Positions 10,352 to 18,854 of a DNA stretch of 64,000 bases are shown one piece after another; position 1 is the stretch's first letter; the number at the start of each line of letters is the position of its first letter. The DNA is taken from contig NZ_CP118962.1 in NCBI RefSeq assembly GCF_029024925.1, positions 346,501 through 410,500 on the forward strand. The letters are read 5' to 3'. Position numbers and translations under genes: made by a program. This stretch comes from Enterococcus faecalis (GTDB taxonomy: Bacteria > Bacillota > Bacilli > Lactobacillales > Enterococcaceae). The notes under the pieces were generated by a model, which was not told the DNA's origin, ran no database searches, and worked only from the letters and a program-made list of their open reading frames with translations.

Positions 10352-10753
10352 ATGAAAAAAATCTATGAAACAACTATCATTAATACGGGTGGACGTGCAG
10401 GAGAAGTTCACTCACCGGATAAATCATTTTCTTATGCGGTTGCTTCGCCAGGTGTCAAGAAAGAAAATACAACAAATCCAGAACAATTATTCGCAGCGGC
10501 TTACAGTGCTTGCTTTAACGGTGCGTTAGAATTAGTGATGGATCAAGAAAAAGTCGAAGGTAAAAGTACAGTAACTGCACGTGTTTCCTTATTCCAAGGA
10601 GAAGATGGATTTAGCGTTGGTGCTGAATTAGAAGTTCATATTGATGGGGTAGATCAAGCTAAAGCAGAAGAACTTGTTAAAAAAGCCCACGAAATTTGCC
10701 CATATTCTAAAGCAACAAGAAATAATATAGATGTTAAATTAACAGTGATTTAA
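10352..10753 (+). CDS. ohr: Organic hydroperoxide resistance protein (Ohr/OsmC family)
   Basis: Thiol peroxidase of 133 residues that reduces organic hydroperoxides in the cytoplasm. Both redox cysteines are present: YSACFNGAL near residue 53 and HEICPYSKATR near 117, in the Ohr-type spacing. Length is typical. Start ATG behind AAAGGAGAGG. No OhrR-type MarR regulator is next to it. It is the plus-strand member of a divergent pair with the ligase gene. Confidence 0.88.
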   Translation: MKKIYETTIINTGGRAGEVHSPDKSFSYAVASPGVKKENTTNPEQLFAAAYSACFNGALELVMDQEKVEGKSTVTARVSLFQGEDGFSVGAELEVHIDGVDQAKAEELVKKAHEICPYSKATRNNIDVKLTVI

Positions 10754-10755
10754 TT

Positions 10756-10799
10756 AAAAAAGAAGCGCTTTGTCGTATAGACAAAGCGCTTCTTTTTTA
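10756..10799. terminator. Terminator between ohr and the convergent transporter gene
   Basis: Perfect 15-bp stem AAGAAGCGCTTTGTC / GACAAAGCGCTTCTT with a GTATA loop, A run before and T run after; bidirectional. Confidence 0.9.
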
Positions 10800-11576
10800 G
10801 ATAACAGTCCACAAATTATACATATTTAACAAAATAACTAAAAAAACAACTAAACTATAAATTTGGGCGACCCGTTGTTGGGATAATTTTTTACTGAAAA
10901 GACCGCCGACATAACCACCGAATAAAGCGGCAGGAATAATAGCCAAAAGCATTGTCAAATCAAAAACCGCAAACCCTGTGGTCAAGCCGATATTGCCAAG
11001 TTTGGCGAGTTGGGAGAAAAAAATAGTAATGATGGAATAAACAGTTGCTGATTTGATATCCATTCCAAAAAAGAGAATAAGGCAAGCTACATTAATGGGA
11101 CCGCCACCGATGCCTAAAAAGGTTGATAGAATCCCTAAGCCTAATCCGACAATCAGAAAAATGCTCAATCCGTTGAGGTGTAAGTGCCAGTTGGAAAATT
11201 GATTGTAGAGAAGAACCAAAACCAAGGTCAGCAACATGATGATATATTGGATTAGTTGTACTTTTTCTTCATTTGGTGCTAGTGCAATCGCCTGATTAAG
11301 AAGTAAATCACCTAACATGCCGCCGACTAAGGAACCAAACGAAATACTCGCGGCTTTTTTCCATTCAATTTGGACACCATTTTGATACTGTTTATAAGTC
11401 GAAGAAATGGACATGACAAAAACAGCGACACTTGAATAGAACGCAATACTATTTAACGAATGGAACCCAAGAAAATCCAAAACAGGCTTAATAATGACGC
11501 CTCCACCCATCCCAGAGAGCGCCCCAACTGTATTGGATAGAAAAATAGTTATGAAATAAATCAGCAAAACCCGCAC
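10797..11576 (-). CDS. TauE/SafE (DUF81) family membrane transporter
   Basis: Protein of 259 residues with about eight hydrophobic helices and the duplicated family motif: GAxSGMGGGVIIKP near the N-terminus and STFLGIGGGPINV in the second half. The family includes exporters or permeases for sulfite and other organosulfur anions; the substrate here is unknown. The start is taken as GTG at 11576 because AGGAG lies 7 bases upstream; the longer reading from 11615 adds a basic unconserved leader. It is divergent from the PTS operon, so the two share a regulatory region. Confidence 0.78.
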   Translation of the reverse strand: MRVLLIYFITIFLSNTVGALSGMGGGVIIKPVLDFLGFHSLNSIAFYSSVAVFVMSISSTYKQYQNGVQIEWKKAASISFGSLVGGMLGDLLLNQAIALAPNEEKVQLIQYIIMLLTLVLVLLYNQFSNWHLHLNGLSIFLIVGLGLGILSTFLGIGGGPINVACLILFFGMDIKSATVYSIITIFFSQLAKLGNIGLTTGFAVFDLTMLLAIIPAALFGGYVGGLFSKKLSQQRVAQIYSLVVFLVILLNMYNLWTVI

Positions 11577-11626
11577 ATAATCACTCCTAAACCGTTTTCT
11601 TTTAGTATAGCACAAAAATTATATAA

Positions 11627-11679
11627 GAAATGTAATTTCATTTAAAAATATTTTTAAAAAGAACTTGAAATGATATTTC
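11627..11679. promoter_or_regulatory. Two operator-like inverted repeats upstream of the PTS operon
   Basis: GAAATGTAATTTC (11627-11639) and GAAATGATATTTC (11667-11679) share the pattern GAAAT-N3-ATTTC and start exactly 40 bases apart. The second overlaps the -35 of the PTS promoter. They are candidate sites for the RpiR-family regulator encoded in the same operon; the assignment is inference. Confidence 0.5.
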
Positions 11680-11693
11680 TTTAATGGTATTCT
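11665..11693 (+). promoter_or_regulatory. Promoter of the mannose-family PTS / murQ operon
   Basis: TTGAAA (11665-11670) and TATTCT (11688-11693) with a 17-base spacer, upstream of the ribosome site at 11720. Confidence 0.6.
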
Positions 11694-11706
11694 ACAAATA
11701 CAAAAA

Positions 11707-11720
11707 AGAAAACGCATTCA
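11707..11720 (+). promoter_or_regulatory. Candidate cre (CcpA) site
   Basis: AGAAAACGCATTCA resembles the catabolite-responsive element TGAAARCGYTTTCA with one or two deviations and lies just downstream of the predicted transcription start, where CcpA binding represses sugar operons. Confidence 0.45.
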
Positions 11721-11736
11721 AGGAGGATGAGAAAGC

Positions 11737-12540
11737 ATGACAGTATCGATTGGTATTATTTTGATTTTATGTCTTTACACAGTTGTTGGTGTACTTGACC
11801 AAATTTCTATTCAGATTGGTCCATATACACCATTGTTTGCTGCAACGTTTACTGGCCTGGTCTTAGGGGATGTTCAAACAGGTTTGATGATTGGGGCAAC
11901 GCTTCAATTGATGACATTAGGCGTAGCGACTTATGGAGGAGCAACAGTCCCAGACTTTCTTTCGGGGGCCATTATGGGAACGGCTTATGCAATCATTTCA
12001 GGGAAAGGGGCAGAGTATGGTATCGGAGTTGCGGTTCCGATTGGGTTATTATTAACACAACTAGATATTTTAGGCAGAATGGCTAATACGTTTTTCCAAC
12101 ACAAAGCAGATCGTTATGCGGAAGAAGGCAATTATAAAGGGGTCGAGCGCTGCAATGTTTTAGGAATTTTTCCTTGGACGATTTCTCGTGTCATCCCAGT
12201 TTTTATTGGCCTAGCTTTTGGTGAACAAGTTGTAAACGCTATCAACAATTGGATTCCTATTTGGGTGATGAATGGGTTAAAAGCAGCAGGTGCTATTTTA
12301 CCAGCGATGGGGATTGCTATTTTAATGCGTTACTTACCAATTAAAACATACTGGCCCTATTTTATTATTGGGTTCGTGTTACTTGCTTATGGGGCCCAAT
12401 TCTTCTCAGTTTTAGGTGTCGCACTGGTTGGCTTGGCTTTAGCAGCGATTTATGTGATGAATCATAACAAAGGCGGCGCAGCTACAACAAGTGGCACGGT
12501 TATTTACGAAGATGATGAGGAGGTTGAGATTGATGACTAA
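11737..12540 (+). CDS. PTS system mannose/fructose/sorbose family, IIC component
   Basis: Integral membrane EIIC of 267 residues: repeated hydrophobic segments and the family stretch GLVLGDVQTGLMIGATLQL near residues 40-58. With the following IID it forms the sugar channel. Start ATG behind AAGGAGGATG. The IIC stop overlaps the IID start by 8 bases. The operon continues through IID, IIB, an RpiR regulator, murQ, a serine hydrolase and IIA, suggesting the transported sugar is a MurNAc-type or related amino sugar (inference). Confidence 0.92.
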   Translation: MTVSIGIILILCLYTVVGVLDQISIQIGPYTPLFAATFTGLVLGDVQTGLMIGATLQLMTLGVATYGGATVPDFLSGAIMGTAYAIISGKGAEYGIGVAVPIGLLLTQLDILGRMANTFFQHKADRYAEEGNYKGVERCNVLGIFPWTISRVIPVFIGLAFGEQVVNAINNWIPIWVMNGLKAAGAILPAMGIAILMRYLPIKTYWPYFIIGFVLLAYGAQFFSVLGVALVGLALAAIYVMNHNKGGAATTSGTVIYEDDEEVEIDD

Positions 12541-13351
12541 CAAATTAACAAAAAAGGATATTAATAAAGTTTACGTCCGTAATCTTTTTGGCTATCAGTG
12601 GGGCTGGAACTATGAAAAAATGCAAGGACTTGGTTACGCTTGGGTGATGATGCCTGCATTAAAGCGACTATACAGTGAAGATCCAGTAGCTATGAAGAAA
12701 GCCTTGAAGACACATCTTGGCTTTATGAATACAACGCCAGCCATGTCGCACTTAATTGTCGGGGCTGATATGGCTTTGGAAGAAGAAGTCGGCATTGAAG
12801 ATGAAACGGCCATTACTGGCTTGAAAACAGGTCTAATGGGTCCGTTTGCTGGTGTTGGTGATACCATTTTTATCGCGATTTATCGTGCGATTGTTTTTTC
12901 GATTGCAGCTTACATGGCGCAAGGGGGCCAGGTTGTTGGGTTACTGATCCCGTTAATTGCCGGAGCAGTGGTCCTATGGGTTCGCTATAAATTCACTTGG
13001 ATTGGTTACCATCAAGGGAAAAAAATTGCGACAGAATTTGCGGATAAAATGAAATTGTTTACGCAAGGTGCAGCTATTTTAGGGTTAACGGTGGTCGGCG
13101 GTTTGATTCCTTCGGTAATTACTTACAAATTAGATTTAACTTATAAAATGGGAGATGTAACATTATCTGTTCAAGAAATGTTGGATAAAATTTTACCCGC
13201 ATTAATTCCTTTAGGGATTGTTCTTTTATCCTATTGGTTACTAGGGAAAAAGAAAATGAATTCAACACGGCTAATCTTTGTTTTAATTTTAATTGGCATG
13301 GTTTTAGGCAATTTACAACCAATGTTGGCTTGGGTTGGCGGTTTATTTTAA
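12533..13351 (+). CDS. PTS system mannose family, IID component
   Basis: EIID of 272 residues: LTKKDINKVYVRN at the N-terminus (the usual VFxRS/L entry helix), the FNYE-like region WGWNYEKMQGLGY near residue 22, and the MGPFAGVGDTIF motif near residue 102 diagnostic of IID. The start at 12533 overlaps the IIC end and is preceded by GAGGTTGAG. It acts with IIC as the membrane permease. Confidence 0.92.
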   Translation: MTNKLTKKDINKVYVRNLFGYQWGWNYEKMQGLGYAWVMMPALKRLYSEDPVAMKKALKTHLGFMNTTPAMSHLIVGADMALEEEVGIEDETAITGLKTGLMGPFAGVGDTIFIAIYRAIVFSIAAYMAQGGQVVGLLIPLIAGAVVLWVRYKFTWIGYHQGKKIATEFADKMKLFTQGAAILGLTVVGGLIPSVITYKLDLTYKMGDVTLSVQEMLDKILPALIPLGIVLLSYWLLGKKKMNSTRLIFVLILIGMVLGNLQPMLAWVGGLF

Positions 13352-13381
13352 AAAAATAGTATATAATAGGAGAGATTTATT

Positions 13382-13858
13382 ATGACAATTGTACATGCAA
13401 GAGTAGATGAGCGTTTAATTCACGGACAAGTTGCAACCGTTTGGACGAATACGGTTGGCGCACAAAGAATCATGGTAGTAAATGATGCCGCTGTCAAAGA
13501 TCAATTACAAATTGGTGCCTTAAAAATGGCTAAGCCTGCAGGAGTTAAATTATCTATTTTATCAAAACGTAAAGCGATTGAAAAAATTTTAGCAGGCAAT
13601 TATGATGAAGAGAAAGTCTTTTTAATTACGAAAGACATTGCAGACATGGCGGCTTTAATTGATGGCGGTGTTCCGTTACAGAGCTTCAATGTCGGCAATA
13701 TTTCTCAAAAAGAAGGCAGTCGAGCAATTAAAAAATCTGTTGCATTAACCGATGAAGATATTCAAACCGTTCGTCGTTTAACAGATAATGGGGTGACTAT
13801 TACCGCACAGATGATCCCTTCTGAACCAAACGAAGCAATTTTAACTTTCATAAAATAG
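13382..13858 (+). CDS. PTS system mannose family, IIB component
   Basis: Cytoplasmic IIB of 158 residues. ARVDERLIHGQVATVW near residues 6-21 carries the phosphorylated His of this family, and the sequence is full length. It accepts phosphate from the operon's IIA (16640) and passes it to the sugar entering through IIC/IID. It lies 30 bases after IID with TAGGAGAG upstream. Confidence 0.93.
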   Translation: MTIVHARVDERLIHGQVATVWTNTVGAQRIMVVNDAAVKDQLQIGALKMAKPAGVKLSILSKRKAIEKILAGNYDEEKVFLITKDIADMAALIDGGVPLQSFNVGNISQKEGSRAIKKSVALTDEDIQTVRRLTDNGVTITAQMIPSEPNEAILTFIK

Positions 13859-13874
13859 AAATGGAGATGAGAAG

Positions 13875-14726
13875 ATGGAGCCAATCCGTTCAATCAGACA
13901 AAAATATAAGGACTTTTCCAAAGTAAATAAGAGAATCGCAGACTATATACTGAAGGATCCGACCCGTCTTCTCTCATTAACAGCAAACGAAATTGCTAGC
14001 AATAGCGAAACTTCTCCAGCATCAGTTACCCGTTTTTCTAAACAATTAGGGTTTGACAGCTGGGAAGAGTTAAAACTATCCATTGCAGCGGTACAAGCTG
14101 CCAGTAACGGTAAAAAAGATATTGATCCAATTGTAGCGGCGGATGATTCGGTGGATACTATTTGTATGAAAGTGGAATCTTTATTAAATGCTACGATTGA
14201 GGATTTATTTTATACAGTGGATAAACAAGCCTTGGAACGAGCAATCGCGCATGTTAAAAAAGCGGAAAAAATTCATTTGGTTGGAATTGGTGCCTCTTCT
14301 TTAACGACTTATAATCTTTATCACAAGTTTAACCGCGCTGGTCGCCAAGCAATTTTTAATTATGATAGTCACATGATGTTGGAGTTTTTAAATTATGCAA
14401 CGGCACAAGACATTTTGATCACGGTCTCCTATAGTGGTTTGACAAAAGAAGCCTTAATCGCCTGTGAAATTGCCAAAAATAGGGGCGCAACGGTTATTTT
14501 TATTACCAGTAACGATGGAGAAAACGTGCGATCATTGAGCGATGAAGTTCTTTTAGTCCCCAATAATGAGCACCTCATTCGAGTTGGGGCTATTTCATCG
14601 ATTGCTTCGTCAATGGCAATTGGCGATGTTCTGTATTTAGGTTCAATTCAAGATGATTTAGACACAGAAATTGAACGTAATATGATTGAAACGAGTCAAC
14701 TTGTCAGCCGTCTAAAAGAGAAGTAG
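13875..14726 (+). CDS. RpiR-family transcriptional regulator
   Basis: Regulator of 283 residues: N-terminal helix-turn-helix (about 1-77, with TANEIASNSETSPASVTRFSK arranged as in RpiR proteins) and a C-terminal SIS sugar-phosphate domain (about 125-255; VGIGASSLTTYNLYHK and VSYSGLTKEAL). By position next to murQ it resembles MurR, which senses MurNAc-6-phosphate. Likely sites are the paired GAAAT-N3-ATTTC repeats at 11627 and 11667. The start follows GGAGATGAG. Confidence 0.88.
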   Translation: MEPIRSIRQKYKDFSKVNKRIADYILKDPTRLLSLTANEIASNSETSPASVTRFSKQLGFDSWEELKLSIAAVQAASNGKKDIDPIVAADDSVDTICMKVESLLNATIEDLFYTVDKQALERAIAHVKKAEKIHLVGIGASSLTTYNLYHKFNRAGRQAIFNYDSHMMLEFLNYATAQDILITVSYSGLTKEALIACEIAKNRGATVIFITSNDGENVRSLSDEVLLVPNNEHLIRVGAISSIASSMAIGDVLYLGSIQDDLDTEIERNMIETSQLVSRLKEK

Positions 14727-14740
14727 GGGTGTGCAAGCAA

Positions 14741-15631
14741 ATGAACTTAGAAGGATTAACGACAGAAGCCAGAAATGAAGCGACTAAAAAGATTGACCAA
14801 GTGTCAACATTAGAAATGGTAACTTTAATAAATCAAGAAGACCAAAAGGTAGCACAAGCAATTGAAAAGGTGCTTCCGCAGATCGCTGCAGCAATTGATG
14901 CAGCGGCAGAACGATTTAAAAAAGGGGGCCGTTTAATCTATTGTGGTGCAGGAACGTCTGGACGTTTAGGTGCTTTGGATGCGATTGAATTAACGCCCAC
15001 ATATAGTGTGTCGCCAGAACGCGCATTTGGTATTTTAGCTGGTGGTGAAAAAGCAATGTATCAAGCAATTGAAGGCGCTGAAGACTCGAAAGAATTAGCT
15101 ATCGAAGATTTAACACAACATCAATTGACTGCCCGAGATGTCGTAATTGCGATTGCTGCTAGTGGTCGGACACCATATGCTGTTTCCGCAATTGAATACG
15201 GAAAAAAAGTGGGCGCTCTAACCATTTCAGTTACCTGTAATAATCAAAGTCCGATGAATCAATTGGCGGAAATTGGGATTGCGCCAATTGTAGGACCGGA
15301 AGTCATTACAGGATCAACTAGAATGAAAGCGGGTTCAGCACAGAAAATGGTGTTAAATATGTTTTCAACAGGGATTATGGTTAAAGTAGGGAATATCTAT
15401 CAAAATTTGATGGTCAACGTACAACCAACGAACGAAAAATTAATTCAACGTGCCACGAATATCATTAAAGAAGCAGCAGAAATCGAGGAATCGCAAGCCA
15501 AAGAATACTTGGAGGCAGCACAGCTAGAAGTGGCACCAGCCATTGTAATGGCGAAAGCCCACGTTGATTTTCAAAAAGCCAAACAACTATTAGCAGAACA
15601 TGACGGACGGATTTCAGAAGTTTTAGCATAG
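14741..15631 (+). CDS. murQ: N-acetylmuramic acid 6-phosphate etherase
   Basis: Etherase of 296 residues that cleaves the lactyl ether of MurNAc-6-P to GlcNAc-6-P and D-lactate, used in peptidoglycan sugar recycling. SIS-fold marks: YCGAGTSGRLGALDA near residue 66, AASGRTPYA near 143, and the signature GPEVITGSTRMKAGSAQK near 184. The start at 14741 has AGGGGTG 10 bases upstream; an in-frame GTG at 14729 overlaps that site and is less likely. GlcNAc-6-P would feed nagA/nagB. Confidence 0.93.
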   Translation: MNLEGLTTEARNEATKKIDQVSTLEMVTLINQEDQKVAQAIEKVLPQIAAAIDAAAERFKKGGRLIYCGAGTSGRLGALDAIELTPTYSVSPERAFGILAGGEKAMYQAIEGAEDSKELAIEDLTQHQLTARDVVIAIAASGRTPYAVSAIEYGKKVGALTISVTCNNQSPMNQLAEIGIAPIVGPEVITGSTRMKAGSAQKMVLNMFSTGIMVKVGNIYQNLMVNVQPTNEKLIQRATNIIKEAAEIEESQAKEYLEAAQLEVAPAIVMAKAHVDFQKAKQLLAEHDGRISEVLA

Positions 15632-15643
15632 AAGTGGTGAACA

Positions 15644-16633
15644 ATGAATCAAATCGCAATTCAAGAAACAATTCAGAGACTGATTAATCAGCAAGTCGTT
15701 CCGGGTGTCGCTTGGGGGACGATCACAGAAGATAGCTTATCAGAACAGTATACGGGCTTTTTAGGTAATACTGGTCCATTTGCAAGACAAAAGATTTCAT
15801 CAGCTAGCCTGTATGATTTAGCGTCCTTAACGAAAGTTATTGGGACAACAAATCGAATGTTACAATTAATCGATACAAATCAGCTTACTTTTTCAACCAC
15901 TGTGGGGGAAATCCTACCTGATTATCAAGGACTATCTTGTTCGATTGGGGAGCTTCTACTGCATCAGAGCGGACTGCCAGCTGATGTTGTCGATAAGAAA
16001 AATGTCACAAAAAAAAGCTTGCAAGAAATCATTTTAACGCATTCGTTATCTGAACGAGGGAAAACCACTTATTCTGATTTAGGGTATTACTTATTGGGAG
16101 AAATTATTCAAGTATTGGATCGCTGCTCATTAGAAGAGAGCTTTCAAACATACGTATTTCAACCAATGAACCTACAGCATACAAGTTTTACGGTCAGCGA
16201 TTTTGCCCAGGCAGTGCCCACAGAGATTACAAAACAACGCGGCGTTATTCAGGGAGTGGTCCACGATTCGAAAGCCTATCAACTAAAAGCGCCAATCGGC
16301 AGTGCAGGTTTATTTGCAACTTTACCAGATTTACTCACTTTTGTTCAGTGTTTTATGAACAATCGCTACCCGTCTGGCAAACCATTATTTTCTGAAAAAA
16401 TGTTCGATGCTCTCTGGTCTATGAATCAAGGGGGCCGTACATTTGGTTGGGAAGTGAAAAAGACGCAAGCAGGGGCAGGCTATTTGTATCATACTGGCTT
16501 TACTGGAACGGCGATTGGTATGAAAAAAGAGACCAAAGAAGCCCTAATTTTGTTGACGAATCGGATTCATCCCACTCGTGAAGAACGTGGCTTTCTGAAA
16601 GCACGAACAAAAATTTATCAGCAGTATTTTTAG
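15644..16633 (+). CDS. Beta-lactamase-family serine hydrolase (class C-like/esterase)
   Basis: Serine hydrolase of 329 residues of the penicillin-binding-protein-like fold. Motifs: SLTK near residue 59 (SxxK nucleophile and base), YSDLGYY near 145 (the YxN-equivalent, with Asp), and HTGFTG near 286 (the KTG-equivalent). No signal peptide is visible, so it is probably cytoplasmic. In other bacteria such hydrolases are linked to murQ operons; it may act on muropeptide or sugar-ester substrates. The exact role is unknown. It is the sixth gene of the PTS operon. Confidence 0.8.
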   Translation: MNQIAIQETIQRLINQQVVPGVAWGTITEDSLSEQYTGFLGNTGPFARQKISSASLYDLASLTKVIGTTNRMLQLIDTNQLTFSTTVGEILPDYQGLSCSIGELLLHQSGLPADVVDKKNVTKKSLQEIILTHSLSERGKTTYSDLGYYLLGEIIQVLDRCSLEESFQTYVFQPMNLQHTSFTVSDFAQAVPTEITKQRGVIQGVVHDSKAYQLKAPIGSAGLFATLPDLLTFVQCFMNNRYPSGKPLFSEKMFDALWSMNQGGRTFGWEVKKTQAGAGYLYHTGFTGTAIGMKKETKEALILLTNRIHPTREERGFLKARTKIYQQYF

Positions 16634-16639
16634 GAGGAA

Positions 16640-17062
16640 ATGATGAAACCAAAATTAATTTTAATGAGCCATGGACGGATGGCAGAAGAAACCTTAGCTT
16701 CTACTCAAATGATTGTCGGGGAATTAGCAGACGCTGCGATTGTGTCAATGACCGCAGAAGATGGCTTGAGCGGCACGCAAGCAAAACTGGCAGCAATCTT
16801 AAAAGAAGCTGGCAATGTCCCGACGCTTGTATTAGCTGATTTAAAAGGAGGAACACCTTGTAATGTGGCTATGATGGCCATGGGCACTTATCCGCAATTG
16901 CGAGTGGTCGCCGGACTTAATTTAGCAATGGCAATTGAAGCAGCCGTGTCACCTGTGGAAAATGTGGATGAATTAGCTGCATATTTAACGCAAATTGGCC
17001 AATCTGCGGTGACCACGATTGACTTACCTGAACTAACAGATGAAGAAGAATTTGAAGAATAG
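16640..17062 (+). CDS. PTS system mannose family, IIA component
   Basis: IIA of 140 residues. LILMSHGRMAEE near residues 6-17 contains the phospho-accepting His, and LADLKGGTPCNVA near 70 is the conserved active-site loop. Two adjacent ATG codons follow AGGAGG; either may start. It is separated from IIB by three genes but completes a full IIA-IIB-IIC-IID set in one transcript that ends at the hairpin at 17064. Confidence 0.92.
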   Translation: MMKPKLILMSHGRMAEETLASTQMIVGELADAAIVSMTAEDGLSGTQAKLAAILKEAGNVPTLVLADLKGGTPCNVAMMAMGTYPQLRVVAGLNLAMAIEAAVSPVENVDELAAYLTQIGQSAVTTIDLPELTDEEEFEE

Positions 17063-17063
17063 C

Positions 17064-17097
17064 AAAAAGGTGTTGTCTCAAGGACAACACCTTTTTT
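17064..17097. terminator. Terminator of the PTS/murQ operon
   Basis: Stem AAAAAGGTGTTGTC / GACAACACCTTTTTT with a four- to five-base loop and T run; shared with the convergent membrane protein gene. Confidence 0.9.
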
Positions 17098-17905
17098 AAG
17101 AACCAGGGATATTCCGCGGTTCGTTTTTGGTTGTAACAAAGAAAAAGAATAGGCTCAGTAAAATAACTAGGATGCCATCGTTAAACATCGGATTTACGAA
17201 GTTTAAAATAGCACTTAAGATAACTGGCACGGTAGCACAATACGTAATAATTTTTAAACAATCAATCAAACGTAAAGAATAAAAACGTAATTTTGAATAG
17301 AGAGATGCACCGATAGCGGCAATCAGTAAGTCTAAAACTAAACCGATTAGAACAGGGTAGATAGCCACTAAAAAGACAATGAGTTTTGTCCACCAGGGGA
17401 TCGCTGCTTCACTTAGCGCAGTCTTGATACTCTGAGCGTTAACGCCATCTAAGGTTCCTTTACTATAGGGGAAGATAAATTGGTCGGTGCCTAGAATTGA
17501 TTCAGTTGCGCCTGAATTTGGTAAGGCGACTACAAATTCATCTTGTAAAAAAGCCAAACCAAACGCATTACCAATTAAATCCTTTTGGACATCAGCGGCT
17601 GTACGCTTTCCATCTGGATCAAACGTAAAAATAATCGAGTCGGTTTGATAAATAAAACCAGATTCTTTGGCCTTTGTTTGCAACGTGCCATTTTCAATAG
17701 AAAAGTCAGGCAACTTTTCTGCAATTTTTTGGCCATCTTGTTGCACCTCTTGTAGCACAGAAAAGACTTGTTTGGTAATAGGTAGTGCTAAAATAGCACT
17801 TAAAAAAACAGCATAGAGAATTACTTTCCAAAACGCCATTTTTTTCGCATGCCGTAATTCTGAAACTGAAAAAAAGGCCTGCTTAAATAATTGCAATGTA
17901 TTCAT
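17096..17905 (-). CDS. DUF1189 family membrane protein
   Basis: Protein of 269 residues. An N-terminal amphipathic segment (LFKQAFFSVSELRHAKK) is followed by a hydrophobic helix near residue 25, a long extracytoplasmic stretch (about 50-155), and four more hydrophobic segments in the C-terminal half. The pattern matches DUF1189, which includes the Bacillus maltodextrin-locus protein YvdJ; no molecular role is known. Its stop overlaps the shared terminator. It appears monocistronic. Confidence 0.7.
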   Translation of the reverse strand: MNTLQLFKQAFFSVSELRHAKKMAFWKVILYAVFLSAILALPITKQVFSVLQEVQQDGQKIAEKLPDFSIENGTLQTKAKESGFIYQTDSIIFTFDPDGKRTAADVQKDLIGNAFGLAFLQDEFVVALPNSGATESILGTDQFIFPYSKGTLDGVNAQSIKTALSEAAIPWWTKLIVFLVAIYPVLIGLVLDLLIAAIGASLYSKLRFYSLRLIDCLKIITYCATVPVILSAILNFVNPMFNDGILVILLSLFFFFVTTKNEPRNIPGS

Positions 17906-18098
17906 TTATTTACTCCTCACATCGTTCTTCTACAGGTCATTCTAGCGAATTTATGAGGGAAACACAAGGTAATCTCCCTCTTTTGTAAAACTTTTCTTTT
18001 GGCAAGCAAACTATTTTGTAGAAAGCGGTTCACTCTGTTATCATAATAGTTGTATGAAAGACGTATGTTACATACTAAAAAATAGGGGGATTTAAAAA

Positions 18099-18707
18099 AT
18101 GACTTACACATTACCAGAATTACCATATGCTTATGATGCATTAGAACCTTACATTGACGTGGAAACAATGCACTTACACCATGATAAACACCACAACACT
18201 TATGTGACTAACTTAAACGCAGCGATTGAAAAACATCCAGAATTAGGCGAAAAATCTGTAGAAGACCTAATTTCAGATATGAATGCTATTCCTGAAGATA
18301 TCCGTACAGCCGTTCGTAACAATGGTGGCGGTCACGCAAACCATACATTCTTCTGGGAAATTATGGCACCAAATGCTGGTGGACAACCAACTGGCGCTAT
18401 TAAAGAAGCAATCGATGAAACATTTGGTAGCTTTGATGAAATGAAAGCTGCTTTCAAAACAGCTGCAACTGGCCGCTTTGGTTCAGGTTGGGCTTGGTTA
18501 GTTGTGAATAACGGTAAATTAGAAATCACTTCAACACCAAACCAAGATTCACCATTAATGGATGGCCAAACACCTGTTTTAGGTCTTGACGTTTGGGAAC
18601 ATGCGTATTACTTAAAATATAAAAACGTTCGTCCAGATTACATTGAAGCATTCTGGAACGTTGTTAACTGGGATAAAGTAAACGAACTTTTTGCAGCAGC
18701 AAAATAA
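18099..18707 (+). CDS. sodA: Superoxide dismutase, Mn/Fe type
   Basis: Cytosolic enzyme of 202 residues dismutating superoxide. Metal ligands are visible: HHDKHH near residue 27, HANHTFFW near 81, and [11 protein letters not shown] near 164-174 with Asp and His. GGQPTGAI and the Gly/Gln context near 145 suggest the Mn form. Start follows AGGGGGATTT. A strong hairpin follows. I recall a single sodA of this type in E. faecalis. Confidence 0.95.
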   Translation: MTYTLPELPYAYDALEPYIDVETMHLHHDKHHNTYVTNLNAAIEKHPELGEKSVEDLISDMNAIPEDIRTAVRNNGGGHANHTFFWEIMAPNAGGQPTGAIKEAIDETFGSFDEMKAAFKTAATGRFGSGWAWLVVNNGKLEITSTPNQDSPLMDGQTPVLGLDVWEHAYYLKYKNVRPDYIEAFWNVVNWDKVNELFAAAK

Positions 18708-18723
18708 GTTTGCCAATTGTGAA

Positions 18724-18761
18724 GGAAAGAGTCAAATGACGGCTGTCATTTGACTCTTTCC
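18724..18761. terminator. Terminator downstream of sodA
   Basis: Perfect 17-bp stem GGAAAGAGTCAAATGAC / GTCATTTGACTCTTTCC with GGCT loop and a following T stretch. Confidence 0.85.
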
Positions 18762-18854
18762 TTTTACAAATCCAGGGTCGAAATAGTTGTTCGTTTATGG
18801 CATACTAAAGTAAGTAGGGAAAGATAACGGATACATAAAGAAGGAGCTAAAAAA

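Noticed and set aside
18018-18035. cre-like word upstream of sodA
   Set aside because: AGAAAGCGGTTCAC is too far from consensus at its end, and a catabolite link for sodA is not supported.
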